Positions 10,491 through 22,348 of a DNA stretch of 64,000 nt are shown one piece after another. The notes under the pieces are model-generated. The model was not told the origin of the DNA. It was given only the letters and a program-made list of their open reading frames with translations, and searched no databases. The stretch comes from Neoceratodus forsteri (lineage: Eukaryota; Chordata; Ceratodontiformes; Ceratodontidae), in the NCBI GenBank assembly GCA_016271365.2, contig CM028131.1, positions 288,923,001-288,987,000 on the forward strand, given 5' to 3'. Both the position numbers and the translations under genes were made by a program. The stretch's first letter is position 1, and every line of letters begins with the position of its first letter.

Positions 10491-12615
10491 GTCCCTTGCA
10501 AACTGTTTATCTTAACTTGTCCTTAAAGGTCACTATGTCCTTACTACCTACCACTTTGTGCGGTAAACTGGCCTTGCACTCAGTGTTACATATTTCTCCT
10601 TTTAACTGTAAACTGTGTGTGCTTGTATTGTAACTTTGTTCCTTCAGTTCAAGGCCTAAACAGTCCCAGAGATCATTGTTTGTAAATGAGCCAAAGAGCA
10701 AACAGAAGTTCCCCCTTAGTCTTCTGTATTCCAATGCATACAGACCCAAGGTTCTCAGGCTATCCTCATAGCTCAATCCCTTTAGTCAAGCAACAATCCT
10801 AATTGCGTTTCTCTGAACCCGTTCTAGAATATTGATTTCTGATTTGATACTTGGTGACCGTAGTTGAACGCAGTAGTAAGTGTGGCCTCACCAGAGATGA
10901 ATAGAGCAGTATCCTCGCATTACTCTCCCTTGAAGTGATAGCCTTTCTGATGCTATTCAAAATTTTGGATGCATTTGTAGCACTAGAGCGGCATTGGCTC
11001 TTGAATTCTAGGTCATTGGTAACCATAACACCTAGATCCCTTTCCTCCATGGTATCCTTAAGAGTTTTATCATTTAATACATACTGTATGTTGCCATTAA
11101 GTTGGACCTACCAAAGTGCATCACTGCACATTTGTCTAAATTAAAATTTTATTTGTGCTTATTAGCTCATTCCTCTAATTCGAGTAAGTTATTTTGCAAT
11201 TTGACTGCCTCATGTGGTGTATTAACTACATAACCAACTTTAGCATCGTCAGCAAACTTAGATACCTAGATGCCATCTGCACAGTTCATTGAAGCAATGA
11301 AAAAAATTAAACAAGGTTGGTCCCAGGACCGAATCCTGTGGAATCCCGCTTGTAATAGTTTCCCAGTTAGAGGCAGCTCCACGGATCACCAGTTGTTGCT
11401 TCCAGTCAGATAGCCATGATTCGATCCAGGCCACAATATTATCATTATCATTGATGCTTGCTCTTGCCAGTGTCTCTACTTGCTCATAATGTGGCACAGT
11501 ATCAGATGTCTTGCTGTAGTCCAAATAAATAACATCTGCTGATTGCCCCCTGTCTAGTGCCTTGCTAACCCTGTTTTAAAACTCTGGTAGATAAGTCAGA
11601 CACGATCTTTCCTTGACAAAACCATGTTGCGTGTGGTCGATCATATTTGAGTCCCTGATCTTTTTTTTTTTTTTTATTAGACCTTCAGGAACTTTACCGA
11701 TGACTGATGTTGAACTAATTAGACGATAGTTATTCACCTGACTTCTATTACCTTTCTTTTTTTTCCATACTTACTTTTGTCTTTTTTGAACATACGAATG
11801 TACCAACAGAAACAGGCCACCTGGTCTGTCTAAGTCTGCTCAAGTGTGCAGCCAACACCCCTAGTTTGCAGCTGCCCCACCGTCCATCCCCTTTGTCATC
11901 CCACTGCCACCCCCACCCTCCCTCTCTCTCTCCTGTCCTTTTGAAGCTGTTCACAGATTTACATGATACCACCCATTCTGGTAGGGTGTTCTGTTTTGCT
12001 ACCGCCGTCTCTGTGAAATAGTGTCTCCTCATTTCCTTCCTAAATCTTCCCCCTCTACTTCTTAGCCCGTGCCCCCATGACCCTCCCATCCTTAACTTAA
12101 AGACCACATCTGCCCATCCTTATTGAGTTCCCTCAGATCGTGGATGTCTCTATCATGTCCCCCACCTGTCCCTTCTATCCTCCAGGATGTACATATTCAG
12201 GCCTCCCAGCCTGCTGTTATATCTCTCCCCTCCATTTCCATATCATCTTTGTTGCCTCCTCTGCACCCCCTCCAGTAGCCTGATATCACGCTTTGGGTAT
12301 ATGACTTCCAGAAGTATGACCTTATACGACCTGTCGAGGACAAGATAACCTCTCTTCGCCTGGACGAAAAAAAACTCGCTATGCACCCCAGCATTTTGTT
12401 CGCTTTTGCAGCTGCTGTCCTGCACTGGGCAGTGTTCATGGTCCCTGTTATCATTACCCCTAGGTCCTTCTCCTCAGTGATCCCCAGCTTAAACCCCCTT
12501 TCCCCAGCCAGTATTCTGTCCTTGGGTTCTTCACCTCAGAGTGCATAACCTTATACTTCTTTGCATTGAACCCCAGCTGTCACCTCTCTGACCACTCCTC
12601 TAGCTTGCGTAGGTC

Positions 12616-13489
12616 AGAATGGTCAGAAGTATGGCAGCTAGGATTCAATGCAAAGAAGTGCAAATGGTCAGAAGTATGGCAGCTGGGATTCAATGCAAAG
12701 AAGTGCAAAATAATGCACCTGGGAAACAAGAACCCAGGGGAAGAATACACAATGGGCAGGAGGTAGTAACAACAACAAAAAGGAAAGGAACCCGGGGTAA
12801 TCATATCAGATGACCTTTAAGGTTAGCAAGTGCTAAGATAGGCTGTAGGGAGGGCTCGGGGTATACTGGGATGTATAGGAGGCATCAGCAGCAGATTTGC
12901 AGTTGTTATCCTCTGTACAGACAGTTGGTGAGACCCCATCTGGAGTACTGTGTCCAGTTCTGGAGACCCCATCTCCGCGAAGAGATAGACAGGATAGAGG
13001 CAGTCCAGAGGAGGGCAACTAAAATGGTGCAGGGTCTGCAAGAGAAGCCGTATGAGAGACTAAAGGAGCTTAATATGTATACCCTTGAGGAAAGAAGGGA
13101 GAGGGGACATGATAGAAACTTTTAAGTACCTCAGTGGAATCAACAAAGTCCAAGAGGGTAGCATCTTTCAGAAAAAGAGACTTGAAAGAACAAGGGGACA
13201 CAATTTAAAGATAGAAGAGAGGCGGTTCAGGGGCAATGTGAGGAAGTATTATTTCACAGAGAGGGTAGTGGATGCATGGAACAGCCTTCCTGAGGAGGTT
13301 GTGGGTTCTAAAACTGTAGGAGAATTCAAGAATGCATGGGACAGACATAAGGCAATTCTTGTGGGGGGGGTAGGAAGAAATAGGCTGTTGGTTAACTAGG
13401 ATCTGCGGCCTATCCTGTAGGTAGGGAAATGGGCAGACTAGATGGGCCTAGCGGTCCTTATCTGCCGTCAAAATCTATGTTTCTAGGTC
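12616..13489 (+). mobile_element. CR1 LINE 3' fragment, sense, nested in antisense CR1
   Basis: Plus-strand coding of the CR1 C-terminal region: [31 protein letters not shown], then in another frame FRGNVRKYYFTERVVDAWNS and VVGSKTVGEFKNAWDRHK. It ends with the CR1 tail AGATGGGCCTAGCGG...CTATGTTTC. The hexamer TAGGTC borders it (12610-12615 and 13484-13489). Removing it rejoins the antisense CR1 exactly at GTAGGTC|CCCCTGCAG. It is 5'-truncated, a typical dead-on-arrival insertion. Confidence 0.88.
12619..12709 (+). repeat. 46-bp tandem duplication in the nested CR1
   Basis: The segment ATGGTCAGAAGTATGGCAGC...AAGAAGTGCAA occurs twice in tandem (12619-12663 and 12665-12709) with one base difference. 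It lies at the 5' truncation point of the insert, where template slippage during target-primed reverse transcription is a plausible cause. Confidence 0.9.
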
Positions 13490-16113
13490 CCCCTGCAGCT
13501 GCTTCCATCCATCCTCTCCATCCACCACTGCTCCGATTTTGGTGTCGTCCGTGAACAGACTTACCTTGCTCACCACCCCGTGTGCAATGTCTGATATGAA
13601 GAGCCCAAACAATAGTGTCCCTAACCCACAGCCCTGTGGCACCCCACTCGTCAACTGCCTTGGAGTTGAGAGCTCCCCTCTCACCAACACCCTTTGCAGC
13701 CTGCCACTCAGCCAGCTTGTAATCCAGTTCATCATTTTTGCCCCTACCCCTACACCAGTTAGCTTCTCCCCAAGCCGCCCTTGAGGCACTGAATTGAAGT
13801 CCTTGCTGAAGTCCAAGTCAAGAGCATCCACCCTGTCACCCAGTCATAATATTGTATGAGGTTGGTTTGACAAGACTTCCCTGAAACAAACCCATGCTGC
13901 CTCACATCCTGGAGGCCATTGTCCTCCAGGTACGACACCAGTCTTTCCTTTAATATCATTTCCGTGAGTTTGCACACTATGGAGGTAAGACTTACCAGAC
14001 GATAATTACCCGGTTCATCCCTTTGCCCGGTCTTGTGTAATGGTACTACATGTGCCATCCTCCAGTTCAGTGGCACACATCCTGACTCCAGTGAGGTATT
14101 GTACAGATCTGCCAGCGGCTCCACCAACACCTCCGCCATCTCCATCAGCACCCTGGGGTGGATACCATTCGGCCTTGGTGCCTTGTCTACCTTCAGTGCC
14201 CTCAGTCCCTCTAGGACTCTACTTATCTCAATTCTTCCATCTGTCACCTCCTCTTCCCTGTCCCCACCTCCCAGCCCATGCTGATGGCGGCCCCCTTTCT
14301 TCCATGAACACTGAGCAGAGTATTCATTCCAGTGTTTCTGCCTGCTCCTCCCCTTTTCGACCACTCTCACCCTTTTATCCTCACTATTGTCTCCTTGCAC
14401 TTCATTTCTCCCTGATGTATCTGAAAAGTCTCCCCCGTGATTAATTCCTGTGCTAATCTCAGCTGCCTCTGGGCCTTGGCTTCTCTTACTTTTCTAGTCA
14501 CCTCCCTGGACCATCTTGCATATTCCTCCCTGTCCACTTCCTTTCCTGTCCTCCTAAACCTCTGGTACGCCACTCGTTTTGCCCTCACCACCTCCACAAC
14601 CTCACTGTTCAATCAGCGTGGTTTTCTTGCTCTGCTCCTCTTACTCTGTGCCTTGGTGCAGGCTTCTGTTGCCTCTATAACTACCCTTCCCCCCCCGTTT
14701 AATAATTTCCCGTTTCTGCTCCACGTTCATCTCTTGCCTTATGTCCTCCAGTTTCCCTTTCAGTACTTCTTGCATCCTCCCAAAGTCTACCCCCCTGAAG
14801 TTTACCACCCGAGTAACTGATTTCTCTGGCTCCCCACACATTGTGATATTAAACCACACTATCTGGTGATCGCTGTCGCCTAGTGGGTCCTCTGCCTTTA
14901 TTTCCCTCACTGCCTTCCCATTAGACAATACCAGATCTAAAGTGTTCTTTAGCCTAGTAGGTACATTAACCAACTGTGTCAGGAGACCCTTCTGAATCGC
15001 GTTCAGAGCACTTGCTCCATAGCACTGAAGGTGACCGGAATGCTCCAGTCAACCCCCGGCAAGTTGAAATCCCCCACAATGACCATCTTCCTTTTCTACA
15101 TACCTTTTTGATTTGTCCCGCTAACTCCCTGTCAAGCTCCTCAGACTGGGGCGGCGGCCCGTATACCACCTCAAACCTCACTTTTCTACCCCTTGAGTCT
15201 AGGAGCCGCAGCCAGATTGCCTCTGTTCTCCTTTCTTCTCCCTCGTCCCTTGTGCATTTGATCCCGTCCCCTTTAGTCCCATTCCCGTGCATCCCCGATG
15301 TGATGCTCACGTATGGAGGCATGCATGCGCACTCCTTGCAGGACGCCACCCCAACCCCCACCCTACCGGTTGCACCGTTGCCACCTGTGTCTATCACCAG
15401 ACTTCCATCCGGTGACAGCAGAACTATGGGCGGGTGACCCCCTTCCAGGAGAGAGAGCCTTCGCTCAATCTACTCCCCACCCTCCCCTCCCGATTACCCT
15501 TTGATCCGAGGTTGTTCCCGAACCCTGATGGCGGTGCAGTGTGAGGTAAGGCATCCAGCGCCTCAGCCTCCATGTCAGCAGGCGGCACCTTCTATTGCCT
15601 TTCTTAAAGATTGGGGTCACCGTTGCATTCCTCCAACATTCTACCACACTGCCCATTTTGAGGGATGTCGGGGTGATTGGGTCTACCAATACGTCACCCA
15701 GTTCCCTAATAACTCTAGGGTGGATACCATCTGAACCAGGTGCCTTATTAGTGTCGATCCATTGCAGCCTGGTAATAACGTCACTCACCTCTTACCTTAG
15801 CCCCTGTGCTATAGGGTCTACTCTTAAGGGGATCACGTGATCAGTTTTTTTGTTAAAAACTGTATAATAGTAACTGTTAATCTGAACCATTTGTTTAATC
15901 TACCTTACCAATTGACCCTTTGTCATCTTTCAGTCGGCCGACCTGTACATTATCGCCTCTTTTGATGTAATTGTAGAACGAGTTACAGGTGTCCTTCACA
16001 TCCCTAGTCAGGCACAGTTCATAATCTCGTTTATTGGCTCTGTGGTCTTTTTACAGACCTTCACTTTGAACTTATATATGGCCCATGCACTAGATGTGTT
16101 GACCCTCCTTGCC

Positions 16114-16512
16114 TTAAAGGGGAAGTAAACATTGCAGGGAGGTCTCTCAAATTGTCAAAGCCCATAAAAATATATTTCAAATGAGGTATGGAACTTGTTT
16201 GTAGGTGTTAAGAGTCCTGAGAGATGAATATATAAACACACTGTAAATCAAAACAAGGCAGCAACCATTTCAAGGGATCCTGAGACAGAAAGTGATGTCA
16301 CTGAGGGGCAAGTTGTAATTAACAACCTAGAGCTGGCCCCTCAGTGACATCACTTCCTGTTTTAAGATTACATGAATAGACTGCTGCTTTGTTTTCATTT
16401 ACAGATAATTTGATATTCGTATCACAGGACTCCTGAAACCTACAGCTAAGCCTAGTACCTCATTTCAATGGTCTTGTCTCGTGCGTTAACAATTTGAGTG
16501 AGCCCTGCAATG
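16114..16512. mobile_element. Kolobok/T2-like MITE
   Basis: Begins TTAAAGGGGAAGTAAACATT and contains ATTGCAGGGAGGTCTCTCAAATTGT, whose inverted copy ACAATTTGAGTGAGCCCTGCAAT closes the element at 16490-16512. A central palindrome pairs AGTGATGTCACTGAGGGG with CCCCTCAGTGACATCACT (16291-16355). Start TTAAAGG and TTAA target use are typical of T2/Kolobok MITEs known from frogs. The outer 16-20 bp of the right end (TTTACTTCCCCTTTAA expected) are missing. It lies inside CR1 X. Confidence 0.7.
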
Positions 16513-16645
16513 CTCTCTTTGTATTGCCCTGCTTACTTTCTGATCCATCCATTTAGGAATTTGTCCTGAGTTATTGTATTTTATATGCACAGGTACATAT
16601 TTACTAACTAGTTTATTCACTTTGCTAGCTAATATATCCCACATG

Positions 16646-17168
16646 CTCCGCCTACTTGGGCTGTGTGGCTGGGTGTTTGTGTTGTCTCTGTCAATAGTTT
16701 AGTTTTGTGGATTTTCATGTGTTTTGGCTTGGAGGAACTAGACCATTCTTGGATATGTGATCTATGAAAGTTTCCTGGACTAAGAAACTGGAAAACATCA
16801 CCAGCAGATATTGGGATTCTCATGATAAATCAACTTTTTTTGGAAGCCATCACAATCAAAGTAAGTACAGCTAAGAAATTCTACAAGCTCTGACCTAGGG
16901 AGTGCAAACTGAATCCACATTTCCATCTACCTTGTTGCTAAAGTACCTAAATGGCTGTGCTAAAGTACCTAAATCTCTGTTAAACCTCCATGAAACAACA
17001 TGTAACATGTTTTTTGATTATAATTGTTACTTTGTTATGTACTGTATTCTCTGTATCATAAGTCCCGTCCCTGTTCAATTTATGTATGTCGTGGAACCTT
17101 TGTAAATGAGTCTCTGACTCAAAGGTCTTTCTGAATATCACAATAAATAAATAAAAAATAAAATAAAG
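16646..17168 (+). mobile_element. Short repeat with L2-type 3' tail
   Basis: Ends with GTGGAACCTTTGTAAATGAG...CTCAAAGGTC...(AATA)n, almost the same tail as the L2 element that follows (20610-20692). The 430 bp before the tail have no LINE coding match. A 23-bp direct repeat (GCTAAAGTACCTAAAT) lies at 16938-16975. It may be a SINE that borrowed the L2 tail, or the 5' end of a rearranged L2. The insertion pair was placed into CR1 X at ACATG (16641-16645, repeated at 20693-20697). Confidence 0.6.
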
Positions 17169-20100
17169 GGAACTGCATGTCTTTGAGAACCATTCACAAC
17201 TATTTAAACAAAGGGAAGACACTGACAAAGGGTTTTAACTTCCTGCATATGCCCCAGGCCAGTGTTCCAGGAATTTAACACATCCTTTGTCTTGTTACCA
17301 TAGATCAAACAGTTTACTGGTTATTTTCCTGTGGATTTGATTATTTTACATCATTTGGCAATGGTGCAGATCCTCCCCCTGGAGGCACACCACCGAAATT
17401 GATCTGTCCCTGCTCATATGTGAGCCTTGGGCACATCTAGCCACATTGTGAACATCTGCAGTTTACTTCCGAAGCTTGATGCACTGCAAGCCTTTACCAC
17501 CCAACACAACCCGGATATTCTGTCAGTAGTTGAAACGTGGCTCACCCCAAAGATTCCTGACCAGGCAATCACCCTTCCTGGCTACAGTGTCTTCTGGGTT
17601 GATCGTAAGTCCAAAAGAGGTGGAGGGTGTGCCTTATATGTGAAAGACACTTTCCGAGGACACCCCATTGATTCCAATCTTCCAGCAACACCTGCTCAGA
17701 TTCTTCCCATCAGACTCTTATTAGGCGCCCACAATAAGGCCCTCACAGTTGTCACTGTTTACATACCTCCTAAAGAAAAGGGACCTGGTCTAACCGCTGT
17801 CCTTGACTTTGTCAAATCCTACCCATCGGACTCCGAAATCATCCTTCTTGGTGACTTTAACATTAACTGGCTCTCAGCTGAATGTGGGTCATTTAAGGAC
17901 TCCGTTATATCAGCTAACCTGACTCAAATGGTTGACTATGCAGACCAGAAAGAACTACAAAACTGGGACCTGCACCCCTACTCGACTGGATCTAACCAAC
18001 CACCCCTCTTGGATCATGAAAACCTCAGTCCTCCCTGACTCACTCAGTGACCACTCTCCCAGCAGCTGTACCTGGTCAAACAAATTCTATAAGCCCCCTC
18101 CAAAAATTCATCACCAGCAGAGTCCTACCCCGTGGTCAGCTACCCCACCTCAAATTACACCTCAGTCTGCTGGACTGGTCCCCCATCTTCAAGGCAACAG
18201 ATACTAATACTGCACTGGAGCAATTTATTCACATTTTCAATGAAGCCTGTAATAAATTTGCCCCCCTCAAAAAGCGTAAAGTTAAATCGCTCAGTAACCC
18301 TTGGCTGTCAGGAGACCTCCTAAAAAAACTTAAATCCAGGGACCACCTCTGGGAACTGGCTAGAAACTCCAGTAAGCAACTCGACATCCAGAATTATAAA
18401 CGGGCATGGAACGACTGCACCAAATCCATTCGGCAACAGAAATCTGACTACTAGAAAAATGCCCTCACTAACTCCTGGGGAAATGGGAGAGATTTCTGGA
18501 AAAACATTAAAGATGTCACTGGGAAGCAGTCAAAATCTTCGCCGAACATACGCAACATAAATGGGCACACTACACTCGACTCTAAAACTATTGCGAACAC
18601 TTTTGACATCGCTTTCACTGACCTTAGCAGTGTTCTCCCCTCCAACTTCTTCCAAGACGTGTCAACTCCCATCCCCCCCAACTCCTCCACCCATGCCTGT
18701 CACCCACCTTTCTACTTTAAAGCACTAAAGAAACATCAAGTCCGAAACTACATTGCCAAAGCCATCAGCAAATCTAGAACAAGCAATGACACACTTGACC
18801 TCAAGCTACTGGCCCTAACGCTTGACAAGGTACTTGGGCCCCTCACCAAGGTCTTTAATCTCTCCTTCCTCTAGCCAATTCCCAGACAAATGGAAAATGG
18901 CCACTGTTACCCCAATTCACAAATGTGGTGATAAGGCTGACCATGCGAACTTCCGCCCTATCTCCATTCTGCCTCCCCTATCGAAGGCACTGGAACGTAT
19001 AGTAGCGGACCAACTTACCGAGCATCTGGACAATTATAATATTCTCTGTAAACAGCAACATGGCTTTAGAAAAGGTCATAGTACATCCTCTGCCTTACTC
19101 GAATTCACCCTTGACAATGGACAACTAACTGGTGCTATTTTCATCGACCTGACCAAAGCCTTCGAGACTGTCCACCACTCCCTCCTGCTGAGCCAACTAA
19201 AATATGCTGGTCTCTCCAATGATTCACTCTTTTGGTTCAAAAGCTATCTTGAAAACCGCACCCAGCATGTAAAAATTGGAGATGTGCACTCTGATTCCAG
19301 ACCTGTCCTCTCTGGAGTCCCCCAGGGTTCAATACTGGGCCCCCTACTCTTCAGCCTGCTCCTTAACACCCTACCAGTACTCCTGCACTGAACATATCAT
19401 CCTGTATGCCAATGATGCAGTAATTCTTGCCACACACCAGGACCCAAAGAAATTGCAAGAAAATCTCCAACTCGGCTTCTCCTCGGTTGAGAATTGGCTC
19501 ACAAAGCACAAACTCATCCTTAATCAAAAAAAAAAAAAACAAAGGCCATGATCTTCAGCAGCTCCCATAATAAACATAAGCACTTCCAACTCTCCATTAT
19601 CACCAGACAAGGTGCCGCACTGGAACAGGTCAAAAACTTTAAATACCTCGGGATCACCCTTGACCCTCACCTCTCCTACATTGCCCATGTCACCAAAGCC
19701 ACTAACTCCCGGCTAGGCCTGCTATTCCATCATAGGAAACACCTGACACCTGAAGCCCTCACTGTCGCTGTCCAGAGCTCCATCATATCCATCATTGATT
19801 ATGGCATTATCATTTATGGCGCTGCTACAACCACCGCACTCAAACGTGTATCCACCGCCCTCAGCAAAGCCTGTCGACTTGTCACTGGCTCCCAACGCCT
19901 AACTCACACCTGTGACCTCTATTCTCAAACTGGATGGTTGAATCTTGCCAATCGAATAAAATACCAAACTTTTATTACTACTAAGAAAATCTTGCTGGGC
20001 TTTGCCCCTCCCCCCCCCCGAGTCTGTGCCCTCATACAACCGAGAATCCACACCGGACGTACCAGGGGATTGAAACCTCAGCTTCTGCAAGTCCCGCATT

Positions 20101-20692
20101 GCCGCACAACACAAGGCCAAAGATCCTTTGCTTACCGGGCCACTAGTTGGTACAGCGGTCTTCCCAGCAACATCTCATCTTCACTATCGCTCAGCACTTT
20201 TAAGACTCGTCTCCGCCTAACACTGACTGCCTCCAACCTCTGTGACTGTTGTGGCTAAACATATCTTTTGGTTCCATAGCTGAAGATGCCCTTTTGGACC
20301 CACATCTACTCCTGCACTTTGCCAGCACCCACCTTCCTATCTTCACCTCCCCTGCTGGCCCATGACAAATGCCACCCGGCTGCACTACCTCTACTCTTAT
20401 CCGCCTTCCACCTCTCCTCTCTCTGTCCCCCCAACCTACCTCCCCTTCTCTCCCGTCCACTTAGTCTCTGTTTCACCCTCCTCCTTTCCCTTTCCCAAAG
20501 TTTCACCTTATTGTTCTTTTTTCATCTACAAGACTGTGTTGTTTTTTGGTTTTTTTTTTAATTTTATAAACTGTTATCTTTGCTTATGATTGTCTCAATT
20601 GTACCAGTGACGTGGAACCTTTGTAAAAGAGCCTTGGCTCAAAGGTATTTGTAATCCTAGAACAAATAAATAAAATAAATAAAAATAAATAA
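17169..20692 (+). mobile_element. L2-clade LINE
   Basis: A near full-length single-ORF-type non-LTR retrotransposon: endonuclease, RT and C-terminal region on the plus strand (17427-20258), a 3' UTR with T-rich tracts, the tail GTGGAACCTTTGTAAAAGAGCC...CTCAAAGGTATTTGTAA and a terminal (AAATA)n array. Such short-repeat tails are usual in L2 and not in L1. It ends at the ACATG duplication bordering CR1 X. No separate ORF1 was recognised. Confidence 0.85.
17427..20258 (+). pseudogene. L2 ORF2: APE endonuclease and reverse transcriptase
   Basis: Endonuclease: NICSLLPKLDALQ, SVVETWLTP (catalytic Glu), LLGDFNINW, and SDHSPS near 18045, reached by a frameshift near 17985. RT: WKMATVTPIHKCGD, FRPISILPPLSKALERIVAD, HGFRKGHSTSSALLE, AIFIDLTKAFETVHHSLL (first Asp), SGVPQGSILGPLLF, then after a frameshift near 19380 IILYANDAVILA. 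The second catalytic pair is thus Asn-Asp instead of Asp-Asp. An A-run (AAAAAAAAAAAA) at 19527-19538 shifts the frame again. The C-terminal part has FKYLGITLDPHLSY, SIISIIDYGIIIYG and SFAYRATSWYSGLP. The TGG-TAG at 18452 is another stop. Inactive, but only moderately decayed. Confidence 0.9.
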
Positions 20693-20855
20693 ACATGGCA
20701 TTTAGAGCTGAGTTTCTAAAATCTTCTTCCCAGTTCCAGTGTCTAAGCTCATGTCTCATCATGTTCCATTCAGCTCTATTAAAACATTTAATTTTGGTAC
20801 CACCTTTTACTTTAGTTGCAGTAGTTGTGGCGGAAGCATCCCACAAGTCACTGCA

Positions 20856-21789
20856 TCTACATGTGTTGTCCCAGGTGTTCTTAGTTTAGGGAATACTGTC
20901 AGCAGACCTGTTTGCCCCCTAGGAAAATAGAAGAGCTTGATAAGGATTTAAATGCTAGAGAGGAATAAATGCGTATGTCTTTATCCCCGGAAAATGGTTA
21001 ACATATTTTTGTTTATCAGATGGTTGCTGTGAAACCCTGAAGTAGAATTTGTGCAATAATTTTGAACCCCATCCCAGTGCTTCCCCATTATCTTTTTTTC
21101 CCTTTACTAATTTTACCCAACTCTCAGGTTGTCCTCCATTATCGCACCTGTTCTTTGGCCCTCCAGGGCCCTGCAACCGGTAAACTGCACATGTCCTCTC
21201 CACTGCACACTCTGGAGGAAAATGGCAGACCACATCCCATGAGGAAAGCCCCTTTAAGTCAGCCACCCAAGGAGTTCCTCTAACTTGACAGTTTGTATGA
21301 GAGCACCAGTCTGCATCAGGGCCAAGACAGCCACAAGGAGGCAGTATTGTAGGCATTCCCTTGGGGGCATGATACACCAACCGGGGTTATTTTTTTTTCC
21401 TCTGGGTCTTTTCTGCCTGCATGGCAGAGGTGTCAACCAGCCCACATCCACTTCGGGGTACTGGGTGGTCATTACTGATGCTCAAAGTCATGCCATTCCT
21501 ACCAGGAGGCACTCAAGCAGTACTGTAGCTTTCTTCCTCCCACCAGAGCTGGTGAGTGTTGCCTCTGCAGTGCTCTCCAGACTCCTCTCTCCTGGATTAT
21601 TGGACTGTGTTTGTGTAGTGAATCCAGACCACTCACATGGCAGGACAAATTACTGCATCTGGACCATTGGGCCGGGCTGCTTCCCCAATGTTTTTGTGTA
21701 GTAGTGCAGGTTTATACATCTTGATGGGTATTTATCAGATTACTTACAAATTACTTAGTATTTTTTTAATTTTAGAGGAGCCTGTTAGA
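20856..21789. other. Unassigned spacer
   Basis: No family recognised. The longest open frame is on the minus strand (20955-21380, 141 codons). It has no domain I can name, uneven composition and no splice or start context, so I do not call it a gene. A T run at 21390-21398 and ordinary GC content give no further clue. Confidence 0.4.
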
Positions 21790-21960
21790 ATGTTTCTAGG
21801 GACGTGGATGTGGTGGACTGTCCACACTTAGGCAGTCTTCCTTCCCCTTTAAATCCAGCCACAATGTCTTCAAGCTAAGATCTTTCCACCCATCAGGGTG
21901 ATATCCTCCTTGGCTCCACCCCATGACATCTGATCTTCCTTTCCACTGGAAGAGTCAGGC
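21790..21960. repeat. Left inverted terminal repeat of DIRS copy D
   Basis: Reverse complement of 34400-34588: shared blocks are CACACTTAGGCAGTCTTC, CCCTTTAAATCCAGC, GGGTGATATCCTCCT and GATCTTCCTT. The outer end GTTTCTAGGGACGTGGATG is complementary to the left half of the ICR at 34268-34300. The terminal repeat of copy E (40708-40870) is the same family. Confidence 0.85.
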
Positions 21961-22032
21961 ATCCTTCATTGCAGCTCTCTGCAGTTGGTGTAGGCCCATT
22001 TTTTCCTTGCTGGGTCTTCAGGTGTAAATTGG

Positions 22033-22225
22033 CTATCTTCTTCAGGGTACCTCAGTCATCAGGTTACACCGTAGGAACTTCACTGTTGGTGAATAGAGAA
22101 TCCATACGGAAGATTTTCAGCAGTACAATTGGGCATGCCCACGCCGTCGACGTCAGCTGACTTCGCCAACCTTATTAAGGCGTAGGCGGGCCTGCGCCCT
22201 CCTCAGTTCTTTCCTGTCAACTTGC
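22033..22225. repeat. Left inverted terminal repeat of DIRS copy C
   Basis: Pairs with 27183-27392. It starts CTATCTTCTTCAGGG, complementary to the first half of the ICR. It contains the CpG-rich block CACGCCGTCGACGTCAGCTGAC, whose inverted counterpart at 27233-27255 is decayed at the CpGs. Confidence 0.88.
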
Positions 22226-22348
22226 TAGCGTAGTCTCCGCAGAAGAGCCATCGTAGTGTTCATGCCTTTTTGTGGCCTATGGCCTTTTTTCTACACAACC
22301 CTCACAAATCGCTCTTCAGAGGTATATTTTTGTTTGTTTTTTTCTTTT

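Larger units (their letters stand above)
11759..15588 (-). mobile_element. CR1 LINE, antisense, inside X, 17-bp target duplication
   Basis: Flanked by CTTCTATTACCTTTCTT (11742-11758) and the same 17-mer with one change (15589-15605). Minus-strand coding blocks from right to left: endonuclease (VRFEVVYGPPPQSEEL near 15170; LDLVLSNGKAV and DSDHQIVWFN near 14850-14950), linker KREAK-type helix (SREVTRKVREAKAQRQLRLA near 14500), RT N-terminus (LKVDKAPRPNGIHPRVL near 14180; LYNTSLESGCVPLNWRMAHV near 14080), palm (LDLDFSKDFNSVPQGRLGEKL near 13800; SGVPQGCGLGTLLFGLF near 13630), SLFTDDTKIGAV near 13540 (FADD changed to FTDD), and the 3' region down to 11765. The frame is broken repeatedly. A sense CR1 sits in it at 12616-13489. 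Confidence 0.88.
10495..20855 (-). mobile_element. Old CR1 LINE 'X', antisense, in four pieces
   Basis: Four separated antisense pieces read as one element. 10495-11758: C-terminal region and RT up to KKGNRSQVNNYRLIS. 15589-16113: RT N-terminus with APGSDGIHPRVI and ATVTPIFKKGNR. 16513-16645: the IPKWMDQKV and WDILASKVNKLV linker. 20694-20855: endonuclease end with FNRAEWNMMRHEL..WNWEEDF and ALNAM. The reading continues across each gap, for example KKGNR at 11758/15589 and ALNAM|WDILAS at 20697/16645. The gaps hold later insertions: a CR1, a Kolobok-like MITE and an L2-type unit. The RT catalytic region reads IYLDYSKTSDTV near 11510 and SGIPQDSVLGPTLFN near 11330. It is badly decayed. Confidence 0.8.

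Noticed and set aside
14033..14444. Long Pro/Ser-rich plus-strand frames
   Set aside because: They are the reverse strand of the antisense CR1 ORF2.
16702..16860. Exon-like segment between a TTTAG acceptor and a GTAAGT donor
   Set aside because: All plus-strand frames have a stop, and it lies inside a retroposed unit bounded by ACATG.
21136..21180. Short segment between a pyrimidine tract with CAG and GTAAAC
   Set aside because: Only about 50 bp, no conserved peptide and a weak donor.
20955..21380. 141-codon minus-strand open frame
   Set aside because: No domain, no splice or start context and no similarity to gag or LINE proteins in this window; an opposite-strand frame of this length is expected by chance in 64 kb.
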